A stretch of 40,474 bases of DNA from Rickettsiales bacterium. GTDB lineage: Bacteria; Pseudomonadota; Alphaproteobacteria; Rickettsiales; UBA1997. Shown piece after piece: positions 17,210-26,154 of the stretch. A program made the position numbers and the translations under genes. The stretch covers positions 1 to 40,474 of the forward strand of contig JAIRXW010000003.1 of the NCBI GenBank assembly GCA_031268035.1, written 5' to 3'. A model generated the notes under the pieces. It was not told where the DNA came from. It did not search any database and saw only the letters and a list, made by a program, of their open reading frames with translations. Position 1 is the stretch's first letter, and each line of letters starts with the position of its first letter.

Positions 17210-17539
17210 ATGAAAAAATTATTTCTAATCCTACTCTTATCTATGGCTATAAATATCAACAGCGGAGGTCTCACCCCAGCTAATGCTAACGAAGAAACGG
17301 TCAACACAACGATGACCATGGAAGATCTTATTTGCAATGTTCTGGGATTTTTAACTGGAAAAGTTGGTAAGGCATTGGCGGCCTTCGCCTGTATGGGCGT
17401 TAGTTTAGCCTTTTTGGCAGGAAAAGTTTCCTGGACCCTTGTGCTCACGTTTTCATTGGCCATGGCCTGTATTTTTGGAGCCCCAACTATAATTAAGGTC
17501 TTCACCGGCGGAAATGAGGCGGCCTGCAGCAATACCTAA
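17210..17539 (+). CDS. VirB2/TrbC-like type IV secretion pilin
   Basis: The 109-residue product has the VirB2/TrbC layout: a signal peptide (MKKLFLILLLSMA, cleavage likely near ANA at about 26), a short hydrophilic N-terminus, then two hydrophobic helices separated by a small turn (GFLTGKVGKALAAF and LAGKVSWTLVLTFSLAMACIFGAPTII). The GxxGKAL and FLAGKVSW motifs are typical of the family. These proteins are the major pilin of type IV secretion or conjugation pili. No other vir/trb gene lies in the window, so the gene stands alone here, as scattered and duplicated virB2 genes do in Rickettsiales (established for that order). It has its own promoter and is preceded by tatD and followed by addB, neither related in function. 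Confidence 0.82.
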   Translation: MKKLFLILLLSMAININSGGLTPANANEETVNTTMTMEDLICNVLGFLTGKVGKALAAFACMGVSLAFLAGKVSWTLVLTFSLAMACIFGAPTIIKVFTGGNEAACSNT

Positions 17540-17620
17540 ATAAATTTGTGTATGTTTCGATTTGGCATGGTACTTATAAATTAAAAATTTTACGTTATAC
17601 TTTTCCAAAAGCGGAGAGAT

Positions 17621-17650
17621 TTCTGATTATCGTCGAAGCAACAATCAGAA
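17621..17650 (+). promoter_or_regulatory. Dyad element upstream of addB
   Basis: TTCTGATT (17621-17628) and AATCAGAA (17643-17650) form an 8-bp perfect inverted repeat with a 14-base loop. It lies between the VirB2-like gene and addB, without a following T run. It could be a terminator remnant, an mRNA structure or a protein-binding site. Confidence 0.45.
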
Positions 17651-17676
17651 GTTTGATCTACGACCTATAGGATAGA

Positions 17677-20613
17677 GTGCATTTTTTAAACGTAGAGGCT
17701 AACTATGATTTTCTTAGAAGTGTTTGCAAATTTGTAAACCATACCTTTGGAGTCAGTACAAATATTTGTAACGTACTTCTACTGATGCCAAATCGAAGGT
17801 CGGCAAACGCGCTGAGAACGGTTTTTCTGGAAGAAATAGAGAGCGGCAGTAGGATTCTCCCTAGCATAGAGGCCATCGGAGATCTGGACGAAAAAGCCAT
17901 AGTTCTGAGTGGCGTCGACTCTGATTCACTGTTGGAATATTTAAAATCTCAGAAAACAAGCCTCGAGATAGGCTACAGGCTGCTGCTGCTGAGAGAAACC
18001 ATGCTGAATTACAGCCACAGTAGTATTGAACAGGCCATGGGCCTTTCGAAAGAACTTGATGTGTTTCTAAGAGACATAGAAAACTACGAGATAGATTTTA
18101 GCAAACTGGATAACCTGGTTGGCGAAGATCTGGCAATACATTGGCAACAAATCCTTGATTTCCTAAAAAATTTTGGAACCCGGTGGCAGGATTTGCTGAA
18201 CAAACACAATATAGCATCAACCTATGGTAACAGAGTCTCTAGCGTAAGATTCTATGAGAAAATCCTGAAAAAAGTTGGTTTAAAAAATCCTCTGCTGATG
18301 GTGGGTAATTTTGAACCATCGGAGAGTACTCTAAATCTTATGAAAACACTGCTGAAATGCGACAACGCCTATCTGATATTTAAAGGTTTAGAGAATGTAA
18401 TGACTGCGGAGGAATGTCAGAGCATAGATGAAACCCATAGCCATTTTCTCTCCGAAAAAACACTAGAAAAGTTAGCCCTGGATAAAAGATCTATGGTAAA
18501 TCTAAGATATCCAGAATACAAAACCATTGGAAATGATTCTCTCCAAAGCCTATATATTTCCATGTTGCCACCGGAATTAACCTACAGATGGCAAAATAAT
18601 GATAAAATATGTGAATTAAAACATATTCAATACATTGAGTGCAGGGAAATACACGACGAGCTGAATCTGATAATGGTGTATCTTCTGGACCATATAGCGA
18701 AAAATGGTTTGAAAAATATAGCTCTGGTTGCTAATCAGGAATTATCCCAGAGATTAGAGCTACTGCTGAGCTATTGGAATATTCCCTTCAACAACAACTA
18801 CGGAAAAAAATTTATTCTCCATGGTGTCGTTAGGTATTTGATGCTCATTGTGGAAGTTTACAATGAAAACTATAGGGCAAACAAGTTACTTAGCCTACTT
18901 AAGAATAATTTTACTAGATTTGGCTACGACAGAGAGAAACTTCTCAAAAACATTCAGCTTTTTGAGGAATACATTCTACACAATGGGGTTAATAGAAATG
19001 GCATGGAGTCCTACAGAGTGAATCTCAGATCTGTGGAAAATGAACAGACCCGAGAAGATTTGACCGAATTTTTTGATAGAATAGAAAGCTATTTCGCTAT
19101 ACTAGATGGAAAAAATTTGCCTCTGGAAAAACTGGTCCAAAACCATTTGCAATTGGCCGAAAAACTGGCTGGTTCTGTCGAAAATGATGGAGCCGATATT
19201 CTATGGCATTCGGAGGAAAGCGGGGAGAAGGTCCGAGAGCTTTTCTATGGGGAACTTCTGCTCCAATCAAAGTACTTTGGAAATTCCAACATTGCTGACT
19301 ACGAATACATATTAAATTTTCTAATATCCGAACGCTCCTACAGTGATGACTATTCGCTATACCCGGCAGTCAATATAACCTCTGTGCAGGAGGCCCAGCT
19401 TATAAATTATGATCTGGTGATTATAGCAAATCTAAATGACGGTGCTAACCCTATGAATACACCCCCGGATCCATGGATGAGTAGAAAAATGAGAATAGAT
19501 CTTGGCCTGCCTCCGAGAGAAACGGAAATCGGCAAATCGTATTTCAACCTCATACAGCTTGTGGCACAAAAAAAAGTTCTACTGACAAGGTCTAGAAATG
19601 TCGATGGAACGCCCAGCATTAAATCAAGATTCTTACAGAGATTGGAGACTATGCTCCACTGTAATGGTCTCGGTTTGGCGACAAACGAAGCCATAGTCCG
19701 TGGATTTCAGAAATACCACAGTTTTGAATATAACCTAGAAAACAACATCTATAAGGTGCGCCCGCAACCAAAACCACCAGTAAATCTAAGGCCGCGAAAT
19801 CTATCGGCCACAAATATAGATCTTTTAAATCTGAATCCATATGATATCTATGTAAAAAAAATTCTCGCCCTGAAAAAAACAAACCCGCTCGAGAAGGAAA
19901 ATATCCACGCAAGGGTAGGAATAATTCTTCATAGTATATTTGAGCGGTATTCTAGAGACTATGAAAAATATAGACGCAGCGGATCCGGCGCATTGGCTCT
20001 TCTGGTGAAAGACACTCTGGACCACAGTTTCGCAAATGACCAGCTGCTAACGGAGCTGTACTATGACAGAGTTCTGGAAACCACCAGATATTTTATAGAG
20101 CTGGACGAGAGGTCGAGAAAGGAGAATTATTCCATAACACTTGAGGATTGGAACGAATGTGATTTGGGAGCGGGGAAGAATTTTTTTCTATCGGCCAGAA
20201 TAGATAGAATGGAAAAATTAAATAATTCTATGAGAATAATTGACTATAAAACCGGAACGGCGCCGTCAAAGACCGATATAATCTGTGGCTGGAGGCTGCA
20301 GCTCCCAGTCGAGGCTCTGATCCTGAGTAAAAGCAGACCCGGAATAGACATAGAATCCCTGCAGTATTGGCTAGTAAAGCAAAAAAATTGTAAAGTCACT
20401 GAAATTAACGATGGAGAAAAGATGCGGGGCACAAATAATATAATCCTAATTAGAGAACTGGTTAAAAAAACAGAGGAGTTTGTGATGAAACTGGTTGATC
20501 TGTTTGACAATGAATTCACAGGCTACACGGCCACAAATAGAAATTCACACTACAGTGATTTTAATCATCTAAGTAGGTTAGAGGAATGGCTCTACGGAGA
20601 ACGTCCTCTATGA
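17677..20613 (+). CDS. addB: Double-strand break repair protein AddB (alphaproteobacterial type)
   Basis: This 978-residue protein matches alphaproteobacterial AddB. The N-terminal region contains VLLLMPNRRSANALRTVF (around residues 33-50), the inactivated-helicase start typical of these proteins. The C-terminal nuclease domain shows GIILHSIFERY (near 745) and RIDRME ... IIDYKTGTAPS (about 840-865), the PD-(D/E)XK core with catalytic Asp and Lys, followed by WRLQLPVEALIL. AddAB resects DNA ends for RecA-dependent repair; addA is not in this window. The start is a GTG at 17677 with AGGAT seven bases before it; there is no ATG that keeps the first strand. Its stop precedes the eptA-like gene by about 110 bases, which contain a promoter. 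Confidence 0.9.
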   Translation: MHFLNVEANYDFLRSVCKFVNHTFGVSTNICNVLLLMPNRRSANALRTVFLEEIESGSRILPSIEAIGDLDEKAIVLSGVDSDSLLEYLKSQKTSLEIGYRLLLLRETMLNYSHSSIEQAMGLSKELDVFLRDIENYEIDFSKLDNLVGEDLAIHWQQILDFLKNFGTRWQDLLNKHNIASTYGNRVSSVRFYEKILKKVGLKNPLLMVGNFEPSESTLNLMKTLLKCDNAYLIFKGLENVMTAEECQSIDETHSHFLSEKTLEKLALDKRSMVNLRYPEYKTIGNDSLQSLYISMLPPELTYRWQNNDKICELKHIQYIECREIHDELNLIMVYLLDHIAKNGLKNIALVANQELSQRLELLLSYWNIPFNNNYGKKFILHGVVRYLMLIVEVYNENYRANKLLSLLKNNFTRFGYDREKLLKNIQLFEEYILHNGVNRNGMESYRVNLRSVENEQTREDLTEFFDRIESYFAILDGKNLPLEKLVQNHLQLAEKLAGSVENDGADILWHSEESGEKVRELFYGELLLQSKYFGNSNIADYEYILNFLISERSYSDDYSLYPAVNITSVQEAQLINYDLVIIANLNDGANPMNTPPDPWMSRKMRIDLGLPPRETEIGKSYFNLIQLVAQKKVLLTRSRNVDGTPSIKSRFLQRLETMLHCNGLGLATNEAIVRGFQKYHSFEYNLENNIYKVRPQPKPPVNLRPRNLSATNIDLLNLNPYDIYVKKILALKKTNPLEKENIHARVGIILHSIFERYSRDYEKYRRSGSGALALLVKDTLDHSFANDQLLTELYYDRVLETTRYFIELDERSRKENYSITLEDWNECDLGAGKNFFLSARIDRMEKLNNSMRIIDYKTGTAPSKTDIICGWRLQLPVEALILSKSRPGIDIESLQYWLVKQKNCKVTEINDGEKMRGTNNIILIRELVKKTEEFVMKLVDLFDNEFTGYTATNRNSHYSDFNHLSRLEEWLYGERPL

Positions 20614-20651
20614 ACTATGGCTCAGGTACAGTGCAGCGGGAAAAAATTCTA

Positions 20652-20680
20652 TTGAATTTAATTCCCCCACTTTGTATAAA
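20652..20680 (+). promoter_or_regulatory. Putative promoter of the phosphoethanolamine transferase gene
   Basis: TTGAAT (20652-20657), a 17-base spacer and TATAAA (20675-20680) form a near-consensus sigma-70 promoter. The start codon follows about 44 bases later. Confidence 0.65.
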
Positions 20681-20723
20681 ATTTTCTAATTCTTTACCGA
20701 AAATTATTAATTGAAAAGAAAAC

Positions 20724-22373
20724 ATGTTTGCATCGTTAGTCGATAACTTCAAAAAATTTGATAGATGGCAGCTTAAAATCCCGCATTGGGTGTATCTACA
20801 AATGTTTACAGTGGTAAATCTGCTGCTATACAGCAGACCATTTTTCATATACTTCCTGCAAAAAAGACAGTTCATAGCTCCCTGGGCATTTTATCCAACT
20901 GTCCTTCTATTCTACCTGTTTTTTGGAGCACTGCTGAATGTAATTTTTCTAATAATTCTTCGCTATCCGGGCCCTAAAATAATGGGTGTTCTGATACTGA
21001 TGATCAATTCTGTCTGCCTCCATTTTATGAATCTCTACGGAATACAGATTGATGTCTACATGGTAATTAATGTGTTCGAAACCAATGGCAAGGAAATCGT
21101 TGATTTGATAAATTCGAGATTGTTTTTACATATGTTCCTTATGGGGGTACTGCCCTCAATATTCCTGATCAGAAAGATTAAAATAACCGAAGAAAACCCA
21201 AAGAGCAGCATTGCCTTCGGATCCGCATCTCTGGCCATAGCAGCTCTGTTTCTATTTTCAGGTGTTTTTCCTAAAAAATCCCGCAGATTTCTAAGGGCAG
21301 AGAACAGATACACCATGAACCATGTAATACCAACCAACTATATTCTTGCCGTTGGAAGATTTGTTAGCATAAAAATAAAAAAACTTATTTTTTCAAGAAA
21401 AATTATAGCCATAGGAGAGGATGCAAAAATTAGCTATAGAACAAAAATCAATGGGAAAAAAAATCTCATAATAATAATCATCGGAGAATCCGCCAGATCT
21501 CAAAATTTCTCTCTGAATGGCTATGGGGTAAAAACTAACGAACCTCTAGAAAGATTCAATGTCATAAGTTATCGAAACACCTACTCCTGTGGAACCAGCA
21601 CGGCACACAGTATTCCCTGTATATTTTCCCATAAAAGTAAGTCAGAATTTAATCCTCTGGAAAGTAAAAAATACGAAAATGTCCTGGATATTTTTAAAAA
21701 ATTTGGATTTGGCCTACTGTGGCTGAGTAACAATGGCGACTGCAAAGGGGTTTGTGGGAGAATCAAATATCTATCAACCAAAAATTTGGATATAAATAAT
21801 TTTGACCGGTCTCTAACGGTGGCCCTTCGCAGAGCTATCGTGCATCTGGACAGAGAAAATAACATCATAATTCTAAACCAACGGGGTAGCCACGAGCCCT
21901 ACCACGAAAGATATCCCGCCGAAATGGAAAAATTTAAACCCAGCTGTAAAAAAAACGAAGATCAGTGTTCCCTAGAGGAATTGACTAACGGCTATGACAA
22001 TAGTATATACTACAGTAGTCTAAACTCCAGCGAGATATTGGATCTGCTGGTGTCTAAAGAGAATGAATACAACAGTATGCTTCTCTACGTATCTGATCAC
22101 GGCACAGGCCTTGGCGAGGATGGCATTTGGACGCACGGCATGCCCTATGATGTAGCTAATGATTATGTGAAAAAAGTTCCTATGTTCCTGTGGTTTTCAA
22201 GCGGCTTTCTGGAGGAATTTCGTATCGATACTAAATGTCTGGGAAATATGATTGATGACAAATTGGCCCACGATAATCTGTTTCATTCTCTGCTGGGACT
22301 CTACGGAATAGAAAGTAGATACTATAGGGGCGATTTAGATATTTTTAAAAATTGCAGAGTCAAAGACAGGTAG
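20724..22373 (+). CDS. eptA: EptA-like phosphoethanolamine transferase (membrane sulfatase-fold enzyme)
   Basis: The 549-residue protein has about five N-terminal membrane helices (residues 25-200) and a periplasmic alkaline-phosphatase-fold domain. Diagnostic segments are IIIIGESARSQNFSLNGYG (from about 250; Glu metal ligand), SCGTSTAHSIPC (from about 289; the Thr is the expected phosphoenzyme nucleophile) and SDHGTGLGEDG with a following HGMPY (from about 457; Asp/His ligands). Paired cysteines match the disulfides of the family. EptA-type enzymes transfer phosphoethanolamine from phosphatidylethanolamine to lipid A or core sugars; related enzymes modify other glycans, so the exact acceptor is uncertain. 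Its presence suggests lipopolysaccharide or a comparable surface glycolipid. The porin-like gene follows 34 bases downstream and could be cotranscribed. Confidence 0.87.
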   Translation: MFASLVDNFKKFDRWQLKIPHWVYLQMFTVVNLLLYSRPFFIYFLQKRQFIAPWAFYPTVLLFYLFFGALLNVIFLIILRYPGPKIMGVLILMINSVCLHFMNLYGIQIDVYMVINVFETNGKEIVDLINSRLFLHMFLMGVLPSIFLIRKIKITEENPKSSIAFGSASLAIAALFLFSGVFPKKSRRFLRAENRYTMNHVIPTNYILAVGRFVSIKIKKLIFSRKIIAIGEDAKISYRTKINGKKNLIIIIIGESARSQNFSLNGYGVKTNEPLERFNVISYRNTYSCGTSTAHSIPCIFSHKSKSEFNPLESKKYENVLDIFKKFGFGLLWLSNNGDCKGVCGRIKYLSTKNLDINNFDRSLTVALRRAIVHLDRENNIIILNQRGSHEPYHERYPAEMEKFKPSCKKNEDQCSLEELTNGYDNSIYYSSLNSSEILDLLVSKENEYNSMLLYVSDHGTGLGEDGIWTHGMPYDVANDYVKKVPMFLWFSSGFLEEFRIDTKCLGNMIDDKLAHDNLFHSLLGLYGIESRYYRGDLDIFKNCRVKDR

Positions 22374-22407
22374 TTTTAAATGATATAATGACAAAAATCC
22401 ACTACAT

Positions 22408-23859
22408 ATGGTGTATATAGCCCTACTATTGGCCCTGTCTATGGCCAGTCAATTTTCCAGGATTTCTTTAGCCCAGAACCCCAGGAAAGGCGATATTTCA
22501 GAGACAAAATTCTATGGCAGTTTTGAATGCGGCTACACTAACAACAGAGCTCTCTACGCAACATTTGGCTATGAAAGACAACTGTGGACCTGTAGCCAGG
22601 CTATTTTGGGAGTCGAAGGTGAATATAGGTGGGCAGATAATCAAAATGGGTATATGATTTTCAAATTTGAGTTTGCTCCTCTATACAATTCAATAAAAAC
22701 CATCAATGGAAGAAAAACTGACATGGTGTCACTTCCAGAGGCGGAAGTTGAAAAATATAGAAAAAATGGAATAGTGGTCCCGGACACTGGAATTCATAGA
22801 CTAACCTATGAGCTGATTAGAAGCCCTCTGGGCAACGGAAGAATTTTGGAAATAGATGGCAGTTCAGAGTACGTGAATTGGTATAAAAATCAGGGAAATA
22901 GGCTCTACTATCTGGAAGATCACCCGATAAGAGAAATGTACATAGGATTTTTTTCGGAAAATAGAAAACATAAAATTTCTGTCGGAAGAATGAAAAACCT
23001 GTTGAGTTTTGATGAACAGGATATGATATGGCACGAAGACGCGTGGTTTGCGCCAATGTCCTATTGGATCTCGAGGGAAATATATTCTGGAATTAAATAT
23101 TCTTTCAAAACAAATTTTGGTCCAGTTCTGGAGATAGCAATTTTTTCCGGGGATGGTAATCCGACAAAAAACGGAATTTACTATATAGACAATAGCGGCA
23201 GTCCGAACAAAAAAAGCAATAACACTCCCACCATAGAACTTAATCTAGGGAGTAGTCTGAACTACGGTAATTTAGACAGCAGTGTGTTCTTTGGCCTGGA
23301 AAGAGGAACTATCGGCTCTGTCTGGGATGTGGCCATAGAGGAGGGAAAACATAATAAAAACATAGTGGCTGCCGGGTTCGATACAAAATACCACCTAAAT
23401 GGCTCTATTCTGGATAAGGTTAGATTATACTTCCAATATACAAAATTCACCTCGGGACTAAAGAGTGCCTCCAGCCAAAATAAGGGCCACCCAGCCTTTA
23501 GGGATATTGTGCAGGACGGTTTCTTTGTTGGCCTGGATTTTACTCTTGGGCGCGATCTTTTTGGTCAGGCAAAACTTGGTTTTACCTGGGAATTGTTTAG
23601 CAGATATGACTATAGAGCTCATGTCTACTCACTGGGCAATGCCTATGAAAATGAAGGGAGAGAGGGAAAAGAATGTCTAAAGGAATATGTAAATTCGAAA
23701 CAGAGAAGCTTTATAGTGAACGCTAAATTTTCAGTGAATAAAAATATTTTTCTGAATCTGGCCGCGCACTTTCTCTACGATCCGCTCTATTGGATTTCCG
23801 ATGTTCTGAAAAACCACGGCAACAATAGATACAAACTGTCCCTGGAGGTAAAATTCTAA
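22408..23859 (+). CDS. Porin-like outer-membrane beta-barrel protein
   Basis: The 483-residue product starts with a signal peptide (MVYIALLLALSMASQFSRISLA, cleavage before QNP) and ends in LSLEVKF, with a C-terminal Phe preceded by alternating hydrophobic residues, the usual signal for outer-membrane barrel insertion. The body is rich in Tyr, Asn and Gly with many alternating amphipathic stretches and no membrane helices. It resembles Gram-negative porins in size and composition, but I cannot place it in a named subfamily. An ATG at 22388 is out of frame and closes after ten codons. The gene ends 42 bases before the tRNA gene on the other strand. Confidence 0.72.
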   Translation: MVYIALLLALSMASQFSRISLAQNPRKGDISETKFYGSFECGYTNNRALYATFGYERQLWTCSQAILGVEGEYRWADNQNGYMIFKFEFAPLYNSIKTINGRKTDMVSLPEAEVEKYRKNGIVVPDTGIHRLTYELIRSPLGNGRILEIDGSSEYVNWYKNQGNRLYYLEDHPIREMYIGFFSENRKHKISVGRMKNLLSFDEQDMIWHEDAWFAPMSYWISREIYSGIKYSFKTNFGPVLEIAIFSGDGNPTKNGIYYIDNSGSPNKKSNNTPTIELNLGSSLNYGNLDSSVFFGLERGTIGSVWDVAIEEGKHNKNIVAAGFDTKYHLNGSILDKVRLYFQYTKFTSGLKSASSQNKGHPAFRDIVQDGFFVGLDFTLGRDLFGQAKLGFTWELFSRYDYRAHVYSLGNAYENEGREGKECLKEYVNSKQRSFIVNAKFSVNKNIFLNLAAHFLYDPLYWISDVLKNHGNNRYKLSLEVKF

Positions 23860-23901
23860 TGCCATCAACCAGGTCCCTATGAGATTCCACCACAGATACT
23901 C

Positions 23902-23978
23902 TGGTGCATCCTGAGAGATTCGAACCCACGACCTACAGCTTAGAAGGCTGTCGCTCTATCCAACTGAGCTAAGGATGC
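23902..23978 (-). tRNA. tRNA-Arg (anticodon UCU), CCA encoded
   Basis: A complete cloverleaf is visible on the minus strand. The acceptor stem is GCATCCT/AGGATGC with discriminator A, the D arm is GCTC/GAGC with AGTTGGATA loop, the anticodon arm ACAGC-CTTCTAA-GCTGT gives anticodon TCT, and the T loop is TTCGAAT. The three bases after the discriminator read CCA, so the tail is encoded. The T stem (GTGGG/CTCTC) has a T-T mismatch and a G-T pair. It decodes AGA/AGG, the arginine codons that dominate this window. Confidence 0.96.
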
Positions 23979-24006
23979 ATCTAAATAAGAAGTAAAGGCG
24001 GTACGC

Positions 24007-24034
24007 ATTGTACAGTTCGCGCTTTAAAAAGCAA
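24007..24034 (-). promoter_or_regulatory. Putative promoter of tRNA-Arg(UCU)
   Basis: On the minus strand TTGCTT (24029-24034), a 16-base spacer and TACAAT (24007-24012) lie about 30 bases upstream of the tRNA 5' end. A GCGC-containing stretch lies in the spacer. Confidence 0.5.
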
Positions 24035-24175
24035 TAAATAAGTACCAACCCACTGAATTTAAAAACCATTCAGAGAAACCAACTAATTCAAGAATGGTAA
24101 ATTACCCGGCAAAACTGGAACAGAGGGCTAGAGGCTTCGGCGAGCCGATCCACTTTTATTTTATAAATAAAATAC

Positions 24176-24188
24176 TAGCATGATGCTA
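24176..24188. promoter_or_regulatory. 13-base palindrome upstream of glyS
   Basis: TAGCAT-G-ATGCTA is a perfect palindrome around a central G, 31 bases before the glyS ATG and next to an AT-rich symmetric stretch (ATTTTATAAATAAAAT). It could be an operator or part of the promoter region; no regulator is identified. Confidence 0.35.
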
Positions 24189-24218
24189 ATATTCACTGGC
24201 GCGTAGGAGTATAAAACA

Positions 24219-25589
24219 ATGGGAACCGGCCCAAAGATGGAGGAGTTAGTATCCCTTTGCAGAAGAAGAGGATTTGTTTTTCAAAGTTCTGAAATCTATG
24301 GAGGTCTGCAGGGTGTGTATGATTTTGGCCCTCTGGGAGTAGAGCTGAAAAATAATTTGAAGACCTCCTGGTGGAAGGCTCTGGTCTACGGAAGAGACGA
24401 TATAGAGGGATTTGACAGTTCAATTTTGACACATAGGTTGATACTTGAACAGTCGGGCCACTGTGAAAATTTCGTTGATCCCCTCTGCGAATGCAACAAA
24501 TGCGGAGAAAAAATGAGAACGGATCATCTCCTGGCAGGGAAATGTGAAAAATGTGGTAGTTCTGATATTAGGAATTTGAGTAATTTTAATCTCATGTTTA
24601 GAACCAACATAGGCGCTGCCAGTGATGGAAGCAATTTTTGCTACCTGAGACCAGAAACTGCCCAGGGTATTTTTACTAATTTTAAGAATGTTTTAGATAG
24701 CACCCCAAGAAAATTACCCTTCGGCATAGCCCAGATTGGAAAGGCCTTTAGAAACGAAATAACACCAAGGAATTTTATATTTAGAGTCAGGGAATTCGAA
24801 CTGATGGAACTGGAATTTTTTGTGGAGCCGGGAACGGATGAGGAATGGCACAGAAAATGGCTGGAAACCAAAATTAACTGGTGGGTTGAACAGGGAATTT
24901 CTAGAGAAAATATCGAAATTGAGTACCACAGGCCCGAAAATTTGTCCCACTATTCTAAAAATACAGCCGATATACTCTATAGATTCCCCAGTGGTTTTCA
25001 GGAACTTGAGGGTGTAGCAAATAGGACAGATTTTGATCTTGCTGCCCATTCAAAAGATCAAAAAACTCTAAATATCTCAGCCAAGGTCAAAAATAATATT
25101 GTTTCGAACAGCAGGCTAGCCATAAAGGATATTGAATCCGATAAATTCACCGTGCCCTATGTGGTGGAATCCTCGGCTGGACTAGAGCGGGGTATTTTGG
25201 CTCTAATGAATGAGGCCTACAGTGAGGAAAAACTGCCAAATGGAGAAACAAGAACGGTGTTGAAATTCAAAAGGCACATAGCACCAATTAAGGTGGCTGT
25301 GATCCCACTGGCTAGAAATAATCAAAACATAGTTAACAAAAGTTTAGAGCTGAAAACAAAATTACAGAGGTTAGCAATTGGTAGAATAAGGTACGAAGAC
25401 ACCGGCAATATCGGTAAAGCCTACAGACGAAATGATGAAATCGGAACTCCTCTCTGCATCACTGTCGATTTTGAGACTTTCGAAGGGAAAAACGAAACGG
25501 TTACTCTAAGGGATAGAGACACAATGGAACAAAGAAGAGTAAATGTAGAGGAACTTGAATTTATCATTAGAGATTATTTTAACAACTGA
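24219..25589 (+). CDS. glyS: Glycyl-tRNA synthetase, homodimeric (alpha-2) type
   Basis: This 456-residue class II synthetase is of the single-chain type. It begins with the [18 protein letters not shown] and YDFGPLG segments of that family, contains a CxxC ... CxxC zinc-binding insertion (CNKCGEKMR ... CEKCGS), motif 2 around [16 protein letters not shown], motif 3 as [11 protein letters not shown], and a C-terminal anticodon-binding domain starting near [10 protein letters not shown]. It attaches glycine to tRNA-Gly. Most bacteria, including typical Alphaproteobacteria, use the unrelated alpha2-beta2 GlyQ/GlyS enzyme, so this type suggests gene replacement. The ATG at 24219 has AGGAG ten bases upstream, one of the clearest ribosome binding sites here. 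The NadM-like gene follows after 11 bases and is probably cotranscribed. Confidence 0.95.
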   Translation: MGTGPKMEELVSLCRRRGFVFQSSEIYGGLQGVYDFGPLGVELKNNLKTSWWKALVYGRDDIEGFDSSILTHRLILEQSGHCENFVDPLCECNKCGEKMRTDHLLAGKCEKCGSSDIRNLSNFNLMFRTNIGAASDGSNFCYLRPETAQGIFTNFKNVLDSTPRKLPFGIAQIGKAFRNEITPRNFIFRVREFELMELEFFVEPGTDEEWHRKWLETKINWWVEQGISRENIEIEYHRPENLSHYSKNTADILYRFPSGFQELEGVANRTDFDLAAHSKDQKTLNISAKVKNNIVSNSRLAIKDIESDKFTVPYVVESSAGLERGILALMNEAYSEEKLPNGETRTVLKFKRHIAPIKVAVIPLARNNQNIVNKSLELKTKLQRLAIGRIRYEDTGNIGKAYRRNDEIGTPLCITVDFETFEGKNETVTLRDRDTMEQRRVNVEELEFIIRDYFNN

Positions 25590-25600
25590 TTTTGGATTCT

Positions 25601-26134
25601 ATGAAAAGATATAAACATAGCTTTTTAACGGGAAGATTCCAGCCATTCCATAATGGTCACAGATCTCTCATAGACAAAATGTTGAGGGAGACAGTAAATT
25701 CCACAATAATTGTTGGATCGGCCCAGGAGAGCAGAACAGAAAAAAATCCTTTCAACACAGAGGAGAGGTTTCTTATGCTCGACAATATCTATGGCCACGG
25801 GAAGAACATTAGGATGTTTGCTCTAGATAACATTCCCAACGATGACGAGTGGTATGGCCACGTACTAAAAAATATTAAAAATAATTGCTTTCCATTCGGG
25901 AAGCCGGAAGCTTTCTACTGCGGCGGCCTCGAAGAGGCGAGTTGGTTTGATAAAGGGGAACTGGCAATAGAAATTTTAGATAGAAAGAAACAAATAGGAT
26001 ATTTTGATATATCTGCCACCTCTATAAGAAATATGATAAAAAACCATGATGACAGCTGGAAAAAATTTATCCCCGAAGAAAACCTAGAGCTCGTAGAAAA
26101 ATTACTCACCCAAATACCAAATAACCCCAGCTAA
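25601..26134 (+). CDS. NadM-like nicotinamide-nucleotide adenylyltransferase
   Basis: The 177-residue product is a small nucleotidyltransferase-fold protein. TGRFQPFHNGH near the N-terminus carries the HxGH-type motif, and ISATSIRNMI near the C-terminus is the ISxTxxR motif, both typical of the archaeal-type NMN adenylyltransferase (NadM) family also found in some bacteria. SRTEKNPFNTEERFLML is also characteristic. The predicted reaction is NMN plus ATP to NAD. The usual bacterial enzyme NadD is different, so the organism may depend on imported or salvaged NMN (inference). A TTG at 25592 is in frame upstream, but the ATG at 25601 gives a more typical N-terminus. It lies 11 bases after glyS. 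Confidence 0.83.
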   Translation: MKRYKHSFLTGRFQPFHNGHRSLIDKMLRETVNSTIIVGSAQESRTEKNPFNTEERFLMLDNIYGHGKNIRMFALDNIPNDDEWYGHVLKNIKNNCFPFGKPEAFYCGGLEEASWFDKGELAIEILDRKKQIGYFDISATSIRNMIKNHDDSWKKFIPEENLELVEKLLTQIPNNPS

Positions 26135-26154
26135 ACAGTAGCCCGAAGACAAAA

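Noticed and set aside
17206-17532. 108-codon minus-strand ORF antisense to the VirB2-like gene
   Set aside because: The plus-strand protein has a signal peptide, pilin motifs and a promoter; the antisense frame has none of these.
17540-17676. Intrinsic terminator after the VirB2-like gene
   Set aside because: The inverted repeat there lacks a T run and lies about 80 bases from the stop, so I list it only as a dyad.
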